Part shown: piece after piece, positions 42,066 to 50,843 of the stretch
Layout of the letters: each line of letters starts with the position of its first letter
How positions within the stretch are numbered: position 1 is the stretch's first letter
Source of the DNA: an uncultured Bacteroides sp.
Lineage (GTDB): Bacteria > Bacteroidota > Bacteroidia > Bacteroidales > Bacteroidaceae
Length of the DNA: 64,000 bases
Direction of reading: 5' to 3'
NCBI GenBank assembly: GCA_900542985.1
Contig: UQPQ01000007.1
Span: 10,961-74,960, forward strand
The notes under the pieces: generated by a model
Databases searched by the model: none
What the model was told of the DNA's origin: nothing
The model's input: only the letters and a program-made list of their open reading frames with translations
Translations under genes and position numbers: made by a program

Positions 42066-43607
42066 ATGGCACAAGAAGACGTTTTTAAAAAGCTGGTTTC
42101 ACATTGTAAAGAATATGGTTTTGTATTCCCGTCAAGCGACATCTATGATGGACTTGGTGCCGTATACGATTACGGACAGATGGGTGTGGAACTGAAAAAC
42201 AATATCAAACAATATTGGTGGCAAAGCATGGTGTTGCTGCACGAAAACATCGTAGGTATTGATTCGGCTATTTTTATGCACCCTACTATTTGGAAGGCAT
42301 CCGGACACGTAGATGCATTCAATGATCCATTGATTGATAACCGTGATTCGAAAAAACGTTATCGTGCCGATGTCTTGATTGAAGACCAGATTGCAAAGTA
42401 TGATGAAAAAATAAATAAGGAAGTAGCGAAAGCAGCGAAACGCTTTGGTGAAGCATTCGATGAACAGCAGTTCCGTACAACCAACCCTCGTGTGTTGGAA
42501 CACCAGGCTAAACGCGATGCGTTGCACGAACGCTTTGCGGCTGCAATGAATGCAAACGACTTGAATGAATTGCGTCAGATTATTATTGATGAAGAAATCG
42601 TTTGCCCTATTTCTGGTACTAAGAACTGGACAGAAGTACGTCAGTTCAACTTGATGTTTACTACAGAAATGGGTTCTACTGCAGATGGTGCAATGAAAGT
42701 ATACTTGCGTCCGGAAACAGCTCAGGGTATTTTTGTGAACTATCTGAACGTACAGAAGACTGGACGTATGAAGATTCCGTTCGGTATTGCACAGATTGGT
42801 AAGGCATTCCGTAACGAAATCGTTGCCCGTCAGTTCATTTTCCGTATGCGTGAATTCGAGCAGATGGAAATGCAGTTCTTCGTAAAACCGGGTACTGAAC
42901 TTGAATGGTTCAAGACATGGAAAGAAACTCGTCTGAAATGGCACAAGGCACTGGGCTTCGGTGATGATCATTATCGTTTCCACGACCATGAAAAACTGGC
43001 TCACTACGCCAATGCCGCTACTGACATTGAGTTCCTGATGCCATTCGGATTCAAGGAAGTAGAAGGTATTCATAGCCGTACTAACTTCGACCTTAGCCAG
43101 CATGAAAAATTCTCTGGTAAGAGCATCAAGTACTTCGATCCGGAAATCAACGAATCATACACTCCGTATGTAATCGAAACTTCTATCGGTGTAGACCGTA
43201 TGTTCTTGAGTGTGATGAGTGCTGCTTATACAGAAGAAACTTTGGAAAACGGAGAAAGCCGTGTTGTTTTGAAATTGCCTGCAGCATTGGCTCCGGTGAA
43301 ATTGGCCGTAATGCCGTTGGTAAAGAAAGACGGTCTGCCTGAAAAAGCACGTGAAATCATCAACGACCTGAAGTTCCACTTCAACTGTCAGTACGATGAA
43401 AAAGACAGTATCGGAAAACGTTACCGTCGTCAGGATGCAATCGGTACTCCGTACTGTATTACCATCGACCACCAGACACTGGAAGACAACTGCGTGACAT
43501 TGCGTAACCGCGATACTATGCAGCAGGAACGTGTGGCTATTGCCGATTTGAATAATATTATTGCCGACAAGGTAAGCATTACCAGTCTGCTGAAAACATT
43601 GCAATAA
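42066..43607 (+). CDS. glyS: Glycyl-tRNA synthetase (dimeric class II type)
   Basis: This enzyme charges tRNA-Gly. The 513-residue protein is the single-chain alpha2 type of archaea, eukaryotes and some bacteria, not the alpha/beta type of E. coli. Hallmarks are CKEYGFVFPSSDIYDG at the start, RPETAQG near 215-221, FRNE of motif 2 near 248, motif 3 with TSIGVDRMF near 374-382, and a C-terminal anticodon-binding domain. The FKBP lipoprotein gene begins 13 bases after it and is probably cotranscribed. Confidence 0.96.
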   Translation: MAQEDVFKKLVSHCKEYGFVFPSSDIYDGLGAVYDYGQMGVELKNNIKQYWWQSMVLLHENIVGIDSAIFMHPTIWKASGHVDAFNDPLIDNRDSKKRYRADVLIEDQIAKYDEKINKEVAKAAKRFGEAFDEQQFRTTNPRVLEHQAKRDALHERFAAAMNANDLNELRQIIIDEEIVCPISGTKNWTEVRQFNLMFTTEMGSTADGAMKVYLRPETAQGIFVNYLNVQKTGRMKIPFGIAQIGKAFRNEIVARQFIFRMREFEQMEMQFFVKPGTELEWFKTWKETRLKWHKALGFGDDHYRFHDHEKLAHYANAATDIEFLMPFGFKEVEGIHSRTNFDLSQHEKFSGKSIKYFDPEINESYTPYVIETSIGVDRMFLSVMSAAYTEETLENGESRVVLKLPAALAPVKLAVMPLVKKDGLPEKAREIINDLKFHFNCQYDEKDSIGKRYRRQDAIGTPYCITIDHQTLEDNCVTLRNRDTMQQERVAIADLNNIIADKVSITSLLKTLQ

Positions 43608-43620
43608 TTGATACTGCAAC

Positions 43621-44304
43621 ATGAATAAGAAGATTTTTGGATTTGTTGTACTATGTTTCATGCTTTCTTTTGCCTTTGTGGCATGCAACAACGATGACGA
43701 AACTCCGGATTCTAATAGTGAATGGGCTTTGTTCAATGACTATTATCTGGATTCTATCGCTGCCGAAGCAAAGGCTAACAGACTGCCTGGAGACTTGAAC
43801 AACAGTAAGGTGACAACCATAGAAAAGGATAAGTGGAGTATTAAGAGCTATGCTGTCCAGCCGGAAGAAGATCTTACTTTTACCCCTAACAAATTGCAGC
43901 AGGTGTATATCAAATGGATAAAAGATTATCGTGAGGATCCTCAGGAATGTATTTATCCGTTGTATACAGATTCTGTAAAGATCAGTTATAAGGGTAAGTA
44001 TGTGACTGGAGAAGTTTTCGACAGTAACTATTCCGGTGAATTTAATCCGGAAATAGCAGAGCCGACTACAATGGCACTTTCCGGTTTGATTCAAGGATGG
44101 GCTGCTGCACTGATTTATATGCCTGTGGGTACAAGAGCCGAACTGTATATTCCTTATACAATGGGGTATGGTGTATACGGACAGGGTGATATACCGGGTT
44201 ATACTACTTTGGTGTTCGACCTTTATCTGGATGGAATAACTCATCCTGCAGGTCCGGATGACCGGAAGCTGAAAGCTGCCGTGTCGGACGAAGACAAACA
44301 GTAA
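43621..44304 (+). CDS. FKBP-type peptidyl-prolyl isomerase, lipoprotein
   Basis: The 227-residue protein has lipobox FVAC (C22). The C-terminal ~110 residues are an FKBP domain: DSVKISYKGKYVTGEVFDSN near 119-138, LIQGWAAALIYMPVGTRAELYIPYTMGYG near 156-184 and TTLVFDLYLDGI. The N-terminal part is helical and may help in dimerisation or client binding. It probably assists protein folding in the periplasm. It lies 13 bases after glyS and is followed by a strong terminator. Confidence 0.92.
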   Translation: MNKKIFGFVVLCFMLSFAFVACNNDDETPDSNSEWALFNDYYLDSIAAEAKANRLPGDLNNSKVTTIEKDKWSIKSYAVQPEEDLTFTPNKLQQVYIKWIKDYREDPQECIYPLYTDSVKISYKGKYVTGEVFDSNYSGEFNPEIAEPTTMALSGLIQGWAAALIYMPVGTRAELYIPYTMGYGVYGQGDIPGYTTLVFDLYLDGITHPAGPDDRKLKAAVSDEDKQ

Positions 44305-44325
44305 TACTCACTTTGATAAAATAAT

Positions 44326-44385
44326 AAGAATCCGGTTTTTCTCTTTTTCCTGTCGAGGAAAGGAAAAGAGGAAAACCGGATTCTT
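44326..44385 (+). terminator. Long terminator after the FKBP gene
   Basis: The arms 44326-44350 and 44362-44385 pair almost completely (about 23 bp with one T-G wobble and one bulge). The tail TGTCTTTTGTCT is T-rich. Confidence 0.75.
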
Positions 44386-44418
44386 GTCTTTTGTCTGAAA
44401 CCTTCTTGAAGGTAAAAA

Positions 44419-44500
44419 ACGTGACTTGTATCGTGGGCTTGCGATACAAGTATCGAGAGCTGACGATACAAGTCACGTTGCCTCACGATACAAGTCACGT
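44419..44500. repeat. Intergenic array C of ~22 bp units with inverted ends
   Basis: Within the 317-base gap 44305-44621, four units carry the core CGATACAAGT. The first (44419-44435) is inverted and is the perfect 17-base complement of the last (44484-44500), so the array can fold into a long hairpin. A related sequence occurs at 32430-32452. Confidence 0.6.
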
Positions 44501-44559
44501 AAACAGATGGTATTTGATTGGATATTTCAGCACATTGCAACCCCGTTGCATGGTTTTTA

Positions 44560-44591
44560 TTTGGAGGGCAAAAACGAAAGTCTTATCTTTG
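44560..44591 (+). promoter_or_regulatory. Promoter of the metal efflux operon
   Basis: TTTG at 44560-44563 and TATCTTTG at 44584-44591 are exactly 20 bases apart, a full Bacteroidetes consensus promoter 30 bases before the first gene. Confidence 0.8.
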
Positions 44592-44621
44592 CGTGTGAAA
44601 AAATAATAAGATAACCGAAGT

Positions 44622-45044
44622 ATGAAGAAAAGAATGTGGGCCTATATTTTGCTGACCGTTTGCATCCTGATGCAAGTGGCCGAGGTTTTTCCGCATCATC
44701 ATCATGCAGGTTATTATTGTCTGGCTCCCGATCTGGTACATGCGGCCCGTACAGAAACTTGTGCCGACCACATGCATCACTCCGATGATACCGACCGGCA
44801 TACATGCGGAGCCGACTGTATTGCGAATTTCCAATGTTCGGTTTCGAATAAAGATATTGTGCATATTGCACCCGATCATTCTTTTTATTTTCTTTTTTAT
44901 TCATTTTTAGACTGTGCCGAACTTCTGGCTCCCTGGGCGAACAGAAAACCTGAGAAAACAGTCTTCTCTTATGTAAACAGCCTGTATACGTGCGCTTTTG
45001 TGCGTAGTACGGGACTTCGTGCACCTCCTGCTGTACTTGTTTAA
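44622..45044 (+). CDS. Small histidine-rich exported protein of unknown function
   Basis: The 140-residue protein has an N-terminal hydrophobic segment (about 6-20) and then HHHH at 25-28. A Cys/His-rich stretch follows, CADHMHHSDDTDRHTCGADC near 47-66, suggesting metal binding outside the cytoplasm. A second hydrophobic stretch lies near 85-97. I do not assign a family name with confidence, but similar short His-rich proteins precede RND metal pumps in Bacteroides. It opens the operon with adaptor, pump and outer-membrane channel, and may buffer or sense the metal. Confidence 0.75.
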   Translation: MKKRMWAYILLTVCILMQVAEVFPHHHHAGYYCLAPDLVHAARTETCADHMHHSDDTDRHTCGADCIANFQCSVSNKDIVHIAPDHSFYFLFYSFLDCAELLAPWANRKPEKTVFSYVNSLYTCAFVRSTGLRAPPAVLV

Positions 45045-45181
45045 GCATTAATTTCGATACAGAGTCTTATGTCTCTCTGTATTTCAAATCATTTTTTATT
45101 CTGAGTGTTTGCGTTCTTATTGGAGATTGCAGGCTCGGATGCGTATATCGTTTTCTATTGAATTTAATTGTATTATAATCT

Positions 45182-46339
45182 ATGAAAAAGAAACATATTT
45201 TAGGAGGGGTGCTGATGGTATGCCTGTCGGCTTCTTGTATGCACCATGCGTCACACGATCATGATCATGAGCATGAACATGAGGGGGAAAAAGTAGAGGC
45301 TGCACACGAACATCATTCCGATGAAATTGTATTAACTCCCGAGAAGGCTGAGGCTGCCGGTGTAGAAGTGGAAACAGTACAGCCTGCACCATTCCGCCGG
45401 AGTATTTTGACTCATGGACAGATTCTGGCTGCACAAGGAGATGAGGCGACTGTGGTAGCAGGAGTATCGGGTATCGTAACCTTTACGCATAATATAGCCG
45501 AAGGTGTGCAGGTAGCAAAAGGAGCAGAGCTGATGAGTATCTCGGCACGTAATGTGCAGGATGGAGATCCGGTTACCCGTGCACGGGTAGCATACGAAAC
45601 CGCGCAGAAAGAGTACGAACGTGCTCAAAAGTTGGTAGCAGACCGGATTGTGTCGCAGAAAGATTTTGAGGCTGTCCGTGAAAAGTATGAGAATGCTCGT
45701 ATTGCTTATGAAGCGCTTTCTCCCGATAAAAAAGGAAAAGGAGTAGCTGTATTGGCTCCGCTGGCAGGTTATGTAAAAACTTGTCTGGTAAAAGAAGGAG
45801 ATTATGTAACGGTAGGTCAGCCGCTTATGAGTATTACTCAAACCCGTCGTCTGAGACTGCGTGCCGATTTGTCCGAACGTTATTACCCGCAGTTGAGCTC
45901 CATTTCTTCTGCCAACTTCAAGACCTGTTATAACGACCGTGTGTTTGAACTGGATAAAATGGATGGCCGTCTGCTTACTTATGGCAAGTCGCTGGGCGAT
46001 GCTTCTTTCTATATTCCGGTTACGTTTGAATTCAACAATCAGGGAAATATCCTTCCCGGTTCGTTTGTAGAAGTTTACCTTCTTTCCAATGAAATACCTG
46101 ATGTCATCAGTATTCCTCAGAGTGCACTGACCGAGGAGCAAGGATTGTATTTTGTCTATGTCCGTATGGATGCGGAGTGCTACAGAAAACAGGAAGTGAA
46201 ACTGGGTACAACCAACGGTAAGCGTGTAGAAATACTCTCCGGCTTGAAGAGTGGAGATGTGGTTGTGACAAAAGGTGCCATTCATGTGAAATTGGCTTCG
46301 GCTTCGAATGCAATTCCAGGACATACTCATAATCATTAA
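45182..46339 (+). CDS. RND efflux periplasmic adaptor (CusB/CzcB-like lipoprotein)
   Basis: The 385-residue protein has lipobox SASC (C19), immediately followed by a His-rich stretch (MHHASHDHDHEHEHEGE) that looks like a metal-binding tag. Lipoyl-like and barrel-sandwich regions follow (VVAGVSGIVTFTHN; VLAPLAGYVKTCLVKEGDYV), with an alpha-helical hairpin near 120-180 and a beta-barrel/membrane-proximal end. It links the RND pump (46461-49562) to the TolC-like channel (49566-50741). A short hairpin (45057-45064 with 45075-45082) lies in the 137-base gap before the gene and could act as an attenuator. Confidence 0.92.
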   Translation: MKKKHILGGVLMVCLSASCMHHASHDHDHEHEHEGEKVEAAHEHHSDEIVLTPEKAEAAGVEVETVQPAPFRRSILTHGQILAAQGDEATVVAGVSGIVTFTHNIAEGVQVAKGAELMSISARNVQDGDPVTRARVAYETAQKEYERAQKLVADRIVSQKDFEAVREKYENARIAYEALSPDKKGKGVAVLAPLAGYVKTCLVKEGDYVTVGQPLMSITQTRRLRLRADLSERYYPQLSSISSANFKTCYNDRVFELDKMDGRLLTYGKSLGDASFYIPVTFEFNNQGNILPGSFVEVYLLSNEIPDVISIPQSALTEEQGLYFVYVRMDAECYRKQEVKLGTTNGKRVEILSGLKSGDVVVTKGAIHVKLASASNAIPGHTHNH

Positions 46340-46460
46340 TGATTGGGGAAAGCAATTGATTGAAGTAGGTGAGTGGATGAGCTACGCGTGCTTCTCTTTG
46401 TAGGAGCATGAACAGAACTCATAAACTTACACGCTCAAAAAAACTAAAAACAGAATATTT

Positions 46461-49400
46461 ATGCTGAATAAGATTATACATTTTTCATTGCATAACCGAC
46501 TTTTGGTGTTGGTTGCTTCTGTGCTGTTGCTGATAGGGGGAACCTATACGGCTTTTCATACAGAAGTGGATGTCTTTCCTGATTTGAATGCTCCTACCGT
46601 AGTTATCATGACTGAAGCCGGAGGTATGGCAGCCGAAGAGGTGGAACAGTTGGTTACATTCCCTATCGAGACAGCTGTAAACGGGGCAACGGGGGTACGC
46701 CGTGTGCGTTCTTCGTCTACTACCGGATTCTCTGTGGTATGGGTAGAATTCGACTGGGATACCGATGTGTATCTTGCCCGTCAGATTGTGTCGGAAAAGA
46801 TAGCTGCAGTGGGTGAGAGTTTACCCGAATATGTAGGAAATCCCACTTTAGGTCCCCAGTCTTCTATTCTGGGTGAGTTGCTGATTGTAGGACTTACAGC
46901 AGACAGTACCTCAATGCTCGATTTGCGTACAATTGCAGACTGGACCATTCGTCCCCGTTTGCTGTCTACCGGAGGTGTGGCGCAGGTAGCTGTGTTGGGA
47001 GGAGATATCAAGGAATACCAGATTCTGATTCATCCGGAGCGTATGCGTCATTATGGAGTGACTTTGGGAGAAGTCATGGAGGTAACCCGCTCGATGAACC
47101 AGAACACAAACGGGGGTGTAATTTACGAATACGGCAATGAATACATTGTACGCGGAGTAATTTCTACCGATGAGATTCAGAAGATGAAGCGTACTATGGT
47201 GAAGTACGTGGAGGGAGATCCTGTCATGTTGGAAGATGTTGCTGATGTACAGATTGGTGCACAGCAGCCTAAACTGGGACTCGCTTCCGAAAAGGGTAAA
47301 CCGGCAGTGCTGATTACAGTCACCAAGCAGCCTAATACTGGAACCATTGAACTGACCGAACAACTGGAGGCAGCTTTGAAGGATCTGCAGAAGAATCTTC
47401 CGCCCGATGTGAAAGTCTCTACCGATATATTCCGTCAGTCTCGTTTTATCGAAAACTCAATCAGCAATGTACAGAGCTCTTTGTACGAGGGGGCCATCTT
47501 TGTAATTATTGTGCTTTTCCTGTTCCTGGCCAATACACGTACTACACTTATTTCTTTGGTAACACTGCCTTTGTCTTTAGTGGTAGCGATTTTGGTACTT
47601 CACTACATGGGACTTAGTATCAATACCATGAGTTTGGGAGGTATGGCTATTGCTATCGGTTCGCTGGTCGATGATGCCATAGTGGATGTAGAAAACGTAT
47701 GGAAGCATTTGCGTGAAAACAGAATGCTGCCTGTGGCAGAGCGCCGTCCGATACGTGAGGTTGTCTTCAACGCTTCACGTGAGGTACGTATGCCTATCTT
47801 GAATTCTACTCTGATTATTATAGTCAGCTTTGTTCCTCTGTTTTTCCTGAGTGGAATGGAAGGACGTATGCTGGTTCCGCTGGGAGTTGCCTTTATTGTA
47901 TCCTTGTTTGCTTCTACTGTAGTGGCTCTGACTTTGACTCCTGTTTTGTGCAGTTATTTGCTGGGAGGTAAGACCTTGGAAAAAGGGTTGCCGAAGGAGG
48001 CTTTTCTTGCAGTCTGGTTGAAGAAGCATTATGAAGCAAGTCTGTGCTGGGCATTGGAACATAAGAAAGTGGTGCTTGGATTTACAGGGGCTTTATTTGT
48101 TGTTGCGTTAGGCAGTTTCTTTACATTAGGAAGTAGCTTCCTGCCTCCGTTCAACGAAGGTTCGTTCACAATTAATGTGAGCTCCATGCCAGGTATATCA
48201 CTGGAGGAATCGGATAAGATTGGACGCCAGGCAGAAGAATTGCTGATGACAATTCCTGAAATTCAGACAGTAGCTCGTAAGACCGGTCGTGCTGAATTGG
48301 ATGAGCATGCACTGGGAGTAAACGTATCCGAAATAGAAGCACCTTTTGAATTAAAGGATCGCTCGCATGCAGAGTTGCTGGAGGAAGTTCGTCATAAGCT
48401 CTCTGTACTTACCGGAGCCAATATCGAAATAGGACAGCCTATCAGTCACCGTATCGATGCCATGTTGAGTGGTACACAGGCCAGCATTGCCATCAAGTTG
48501 TTTGGAGACGACTTGAACCGGATGTTTGCTTTGGGTAATCAGATAAAGGCTGCCATCAGTGATGTAGAAGGTATTGCCGACCTGAACGTGGAACAGCAGA
48601 TAGAACGTCCGGAGTTGAAGATTGTTCCCCGTCGCGAAGCTTTGGCTAAATACGGTATGTCGTTGCCGCAGTTTAATGAGTTTGTTACTGTATGCATGGC
48701 AGGTGAGGTGGTATCGCAAGTGTATGAAAAGGGAAAGGCTTTCAATCTGATAGTCCGTTCGGCAGAAGAAGACAGAGGAGAAATAGAACGTGTGAAAGAT
48801 CTGATGATTGATACCGGAAAGGGAAACAAAGTTCCCTTGTCGTATGTAGCAGATGTGGTATCGTCTATGGGACCCAATACCATCAATAGAGAGAATGTAA
48901 AGCGTAAGATTGTTATTTCTGCCAATACAAGCGGACGCGATTTACGCAGTGTGGTAAACGATATCCGCGAAAGAGTGGATAAGGAAATCAGTTTGCCGGA
49001 AGGGTATCATATCGAGTATGGTGGACAGTTTGAAAGCGAACAGGCTGCAAGTCGTATTCTGATGCTGGCTTCACTGATGAGTATTGTGGTGATATTCCTT
49101 TTATTGTATGTGCAGTTTAAGAATGTGGCTCAAAGTGGAGTTATTCTGTTGAATCTTCCGCTGGCATTGATTGGAGGAGTGTTTGCTTTATTGTGTACGA
49201 CGGGAGAAATGAGTATTCCGGCTATTATCGGTTTTATCTCTCTCTTTGGCATTGCTACCCGAAATGGTATGTTGCTGATCAGCCATTACAATTTGTTGCG
49301 TGAGGAGCAGCATATGGGAATCCGTGAAAGTATTGTACACGGTTCGCTGGATCGTCTGAATCCTATCCTGATGACGGCATTGTCATCGGCATTGGCACTT

Positions 49401-49562
49401 ATTCCGCTTGCTTTGCGTGGAGATTTGCCGGGAAATGAAATACAGAGTCCGATGGCAAAGGTTATTCTGGGTGGTCTGCTGACCTCTACTTTCCTGAATG
49501 CCTTTATTATTCCTATTGTATATGAGTTAATGAATCGGAAAAAGTCAACTGTAAAAAAATAA
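46461..49562 (+). CDS. RND efflux pump, heavy-metal type (CusA/CzcA-like)
   Basis: The 1033-residue inner-membrane pump has 12 predicted membrane helices and two large periplasmic loops. The typical start is NKIIHFSLHNRLLVLVASVLLLIGG, with FPIETAVNGATGVRRVRSSS near 72-91. The charged helix-4 motif GSLVDDAIVDVENV lies near 401-414, with acidic residues that relay protons. These features, the His-rich adaptor and the His-rich leader protein point to metal ions rather than drugs. Whether copper, zinc, cobalt, nickel or another ion cannot be told. The methionine ladder of CusA is not obvious to me. The TolC-like gene follows after 3 bases. Confidence 0.93.
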   Translation: MLNKIIHFSLHNRLLVLVASVLLLIGGTYTAFHTEVDVFPDLNAPTVVIMTEAGGMAAEEVEQLVTFPIETAVNGATGVRRVRSSSTTGFSVVWVEFDWDTDVYLARQIVSEKIAAVGESLPEYVGNPTLGPQSSILGELLIVGLTADSTSMLDLRTIADWTIRPRLLSTGGVAQVAVLGGDIKEYQILIHPERMRHYGVTLGEVMEVTRSMNQNTNGGVIYEYGNEYIVRGVISTDEIQKMKRTMVKYVEGDPVMLEDVADVQIGAQQPKLGLASEKGKPAVLITVTKQPNTGTIELTEQLEAALKDLQKNLPPDVKVSTDIFRQSRFIENSISNVQSSLYEGAIFVIIVLFLFLANTRTTLISLVTLPLSLVVAILVLHYMGLSINTMSLGGMAIAIGSLVDDAIVDVENVWKHLRENRMLPVAERRPIREVVFNASREVRMPILNSTLIIIVSFVPLFFLSGMEGRMLVPLGVAFIVSLFASTVVALTLTPVLCSYLLGGKTLEKGLPKEAFLAVWLKKHYEASLCWALEHKKVVLGFTGALFVVALGSFFTLGSSFLPPFNEGSFTINVSSMPGISLEESDKIGRQAEELLMTIPEIQTVARKTGRAELDEHALGVNVSEIEAPFELKDRSHAELLEEVRHKLSVLTGANIEIGQPISHRIDAMLSGTQASIAIKLFGDDLNRMFALGNQIKAAISDVEGIADLNVEQQIERPELKIVPRREALAKYGMSLPQFNEFVTVCMAGEVVSQVYEKGKAFNLIVRSAEEDRGEIERVKDLMIDTGKGNKVPLSYVADVVSSMGPNTINRENVKRKIVISANTSGRDLRSVVNDIRERVDKEISLPEGYHIEYGGQFESEQAASRILMLASLMSIVVIFLLLYVQFKNVAQSGVILLNLPLALIGGVFALLCTTGEMSIPAIIGFISLFGIATRNGMLLISHYNLLREEQHMGIRESIVHGSLDRLNPILMTALSSALALIPLALRGDLPGNEIQSPMAKVILGGLLTSTFLNAFIIPIVYELMNRKKSTVKK

Positions 49563-49565
49563 TTT

Positions 49566-50741
49566 ATGAGAAAACAATATATGATTGGGGTTGTGGGACT
49601 GTTTCTTGCCGGCAGTTTGCAGGCCCAGAATATAGCAGATGTCTTGCAGAGTATTGAGCGTAACAATAAAGAACTGCAGGCACAGTTGCAACTGACAGAA
49701 GCTGCAAAGATGGAAGTTCAGACACAGAACAGTCTGTCGGATCCAACGATAGATTATAGTCCGTTTTTTGCAAAAGGAGTAGATGGAGTAGCCAGTTCGG
49801 AGCTGGTTGTTTCACAGGAATTTGATTTTCCTACTCTGTATGCGGCACGCAGGCAGTCGGGAAAATTGCAACAGGAAGTATTGGACAGACAGCAGCAGGC
49901 TGTCCGTCGTACCATACTTTTGGATGCCAAAAATCTGTGTTTGGATTTGATACGTCTGAATCAGGAGAAAGCTCTGCTGGATGCCCGTAAGAAAAATGCT
50001 GATGAACTGCTTACTTTGTTCGAAAAGCGTCTTCAGGAAGGGGATGCCGGAATACTTGAGGTCAATAAAATAAAAATGGAACGGATGAATGTGCAGACTG
50101 AGGTTACTCAAAATAATGCCGCACACCGTACCGCTTTACAGTCGCTGTTGGCAATGAACGGTAACTTACCTTTGGAGTTTACTGCTGATACTTATCCGCA
50201 GATAGAAAAAATAAGCGATTACAATGCTTTGTACGATGAAATTATGCTGACTGATGCTGATTTATTAGCTTCGGATGCGGCTGCTCGTGCTGCTGCCAAA
50301 GAGGTAAGTGTAAACAAGCAAAACTGGTTGCCTAAGCTTTCGGTTGGCTACCGCCGGAATACTTCTTTGGATGAAAAGAGTAACGGATTTCTTATTGGAG
50401 GGAGTATTCCTCTGTTCTCCAACCGGAAAAAAGTGAAGATTGCCCGTGCCCAGGAAGTAGGAGCTCGCTTACAGTTGGATAACGCACGTTTGCAGGCAGA
50501 AGCAACGGTACAGAGCCGTTATAATGAAGTACTGCAATTGCAGGAAGCAATGAAAGCATACGATGTGCCTTTGATGCACGAAACGCTGGATATGTTGAAA
50601 CAGGCTGTTATGGCTGGGCAACTGTCTATTATTGAATATTATGTAGAGGTAGACGGAGTATTCCGCAATCTTCAAGCTTATATTCAGATAGAAAATCAAT
50701 ATCAGAAACTGATGGCTGATATTTATAAAAACAGGTTATAG
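49566..50741 (+). CDS. TolC family outer membrane efflux channel
   Basis: The 391-residue protein has a signal peptide (cut near residue 20, after LQA) and the two repeated helix-strand units of the outer membrane efflux fold (first starting IADVLQSIERNNKELQAQLQ; second near 225-390). It completes the tripartite pump with the adaptor and RND genes directly upstream. At 391 residues it is on the short side of the 410-480 usual for the family, but both repeats look whole. It follows the pump gene by 3 bases. Confidence 0.92.
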   Translation: MRKQYMIGVVGLFLAGSLQAQNIADVLQSIERNNKELQAQLQLTEAAKMEVQTQNSLSDPTIDYSPFFAKGVDGVASSELVVSQEFDFPTLYAARRQSGKLQQEVLDRQQQAVRRTILLDAKNLCLDLIRLNQEKALLDARKKNADELLTLFEKRLQEGDAGILEVNKIKMERMNVQTEVTQNNAAHRTALQSLLAMNGNLPLEFTADTYPQIEKISDYNALYDEIMLTDADLLASDAAARAAAKEVSVNKQNWLPKLSVGYRRNTSLDEKSNGFLIGGSIPLFSNRKKVKIARAQEVGARLQLDNARLQAEATVQSRYNEVLQLQEAMKAYDVPLMHETLDMLKQAVMAGQLSIIEYYVEVDGVFRNLQAYIQIENQYQKLMADIYKNRL

Positions 50742-50812
50742 GCTGTAAAATTCTCGGTTTTTGTGGCATTTCCGATGGAAAAGCCACGTAGTATAACATT
50801 AAATGTAGAATA

Positions 50813-50840
50813 AATCGTATATTTACATAAATATACGATT
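50813..50840. promoter_or_regulatory. Perfect palindrome just before the Omp85-like gene
   Basis: Arms 50813-50825 and 50828-50840 are 13-base perfect complements with a 2-base centre, ending 3 bases before the ATG at 50844. One half contains TATATTTA, one base off a -7 box. It may be an operator over the promoter, or an RNA hairpin that occludes the start codon. Confidence 0.55.
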
Positions 50841-50843
50841 GTT

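Noticed and set aside
42132..43103. A 323-residue minus-strand reading frame
   Set aside because: It lies opposite the glycyl-tRNA synthetase gene, which has all its motifs in the same interval.
45332..46336. A 334-residue minus-strand reading frame
   Set aside because: It lies opposite the RND adaptor gene, which has a clear lipobox and domain order; the antisense product is Cys/Phe-rich with no known motif.
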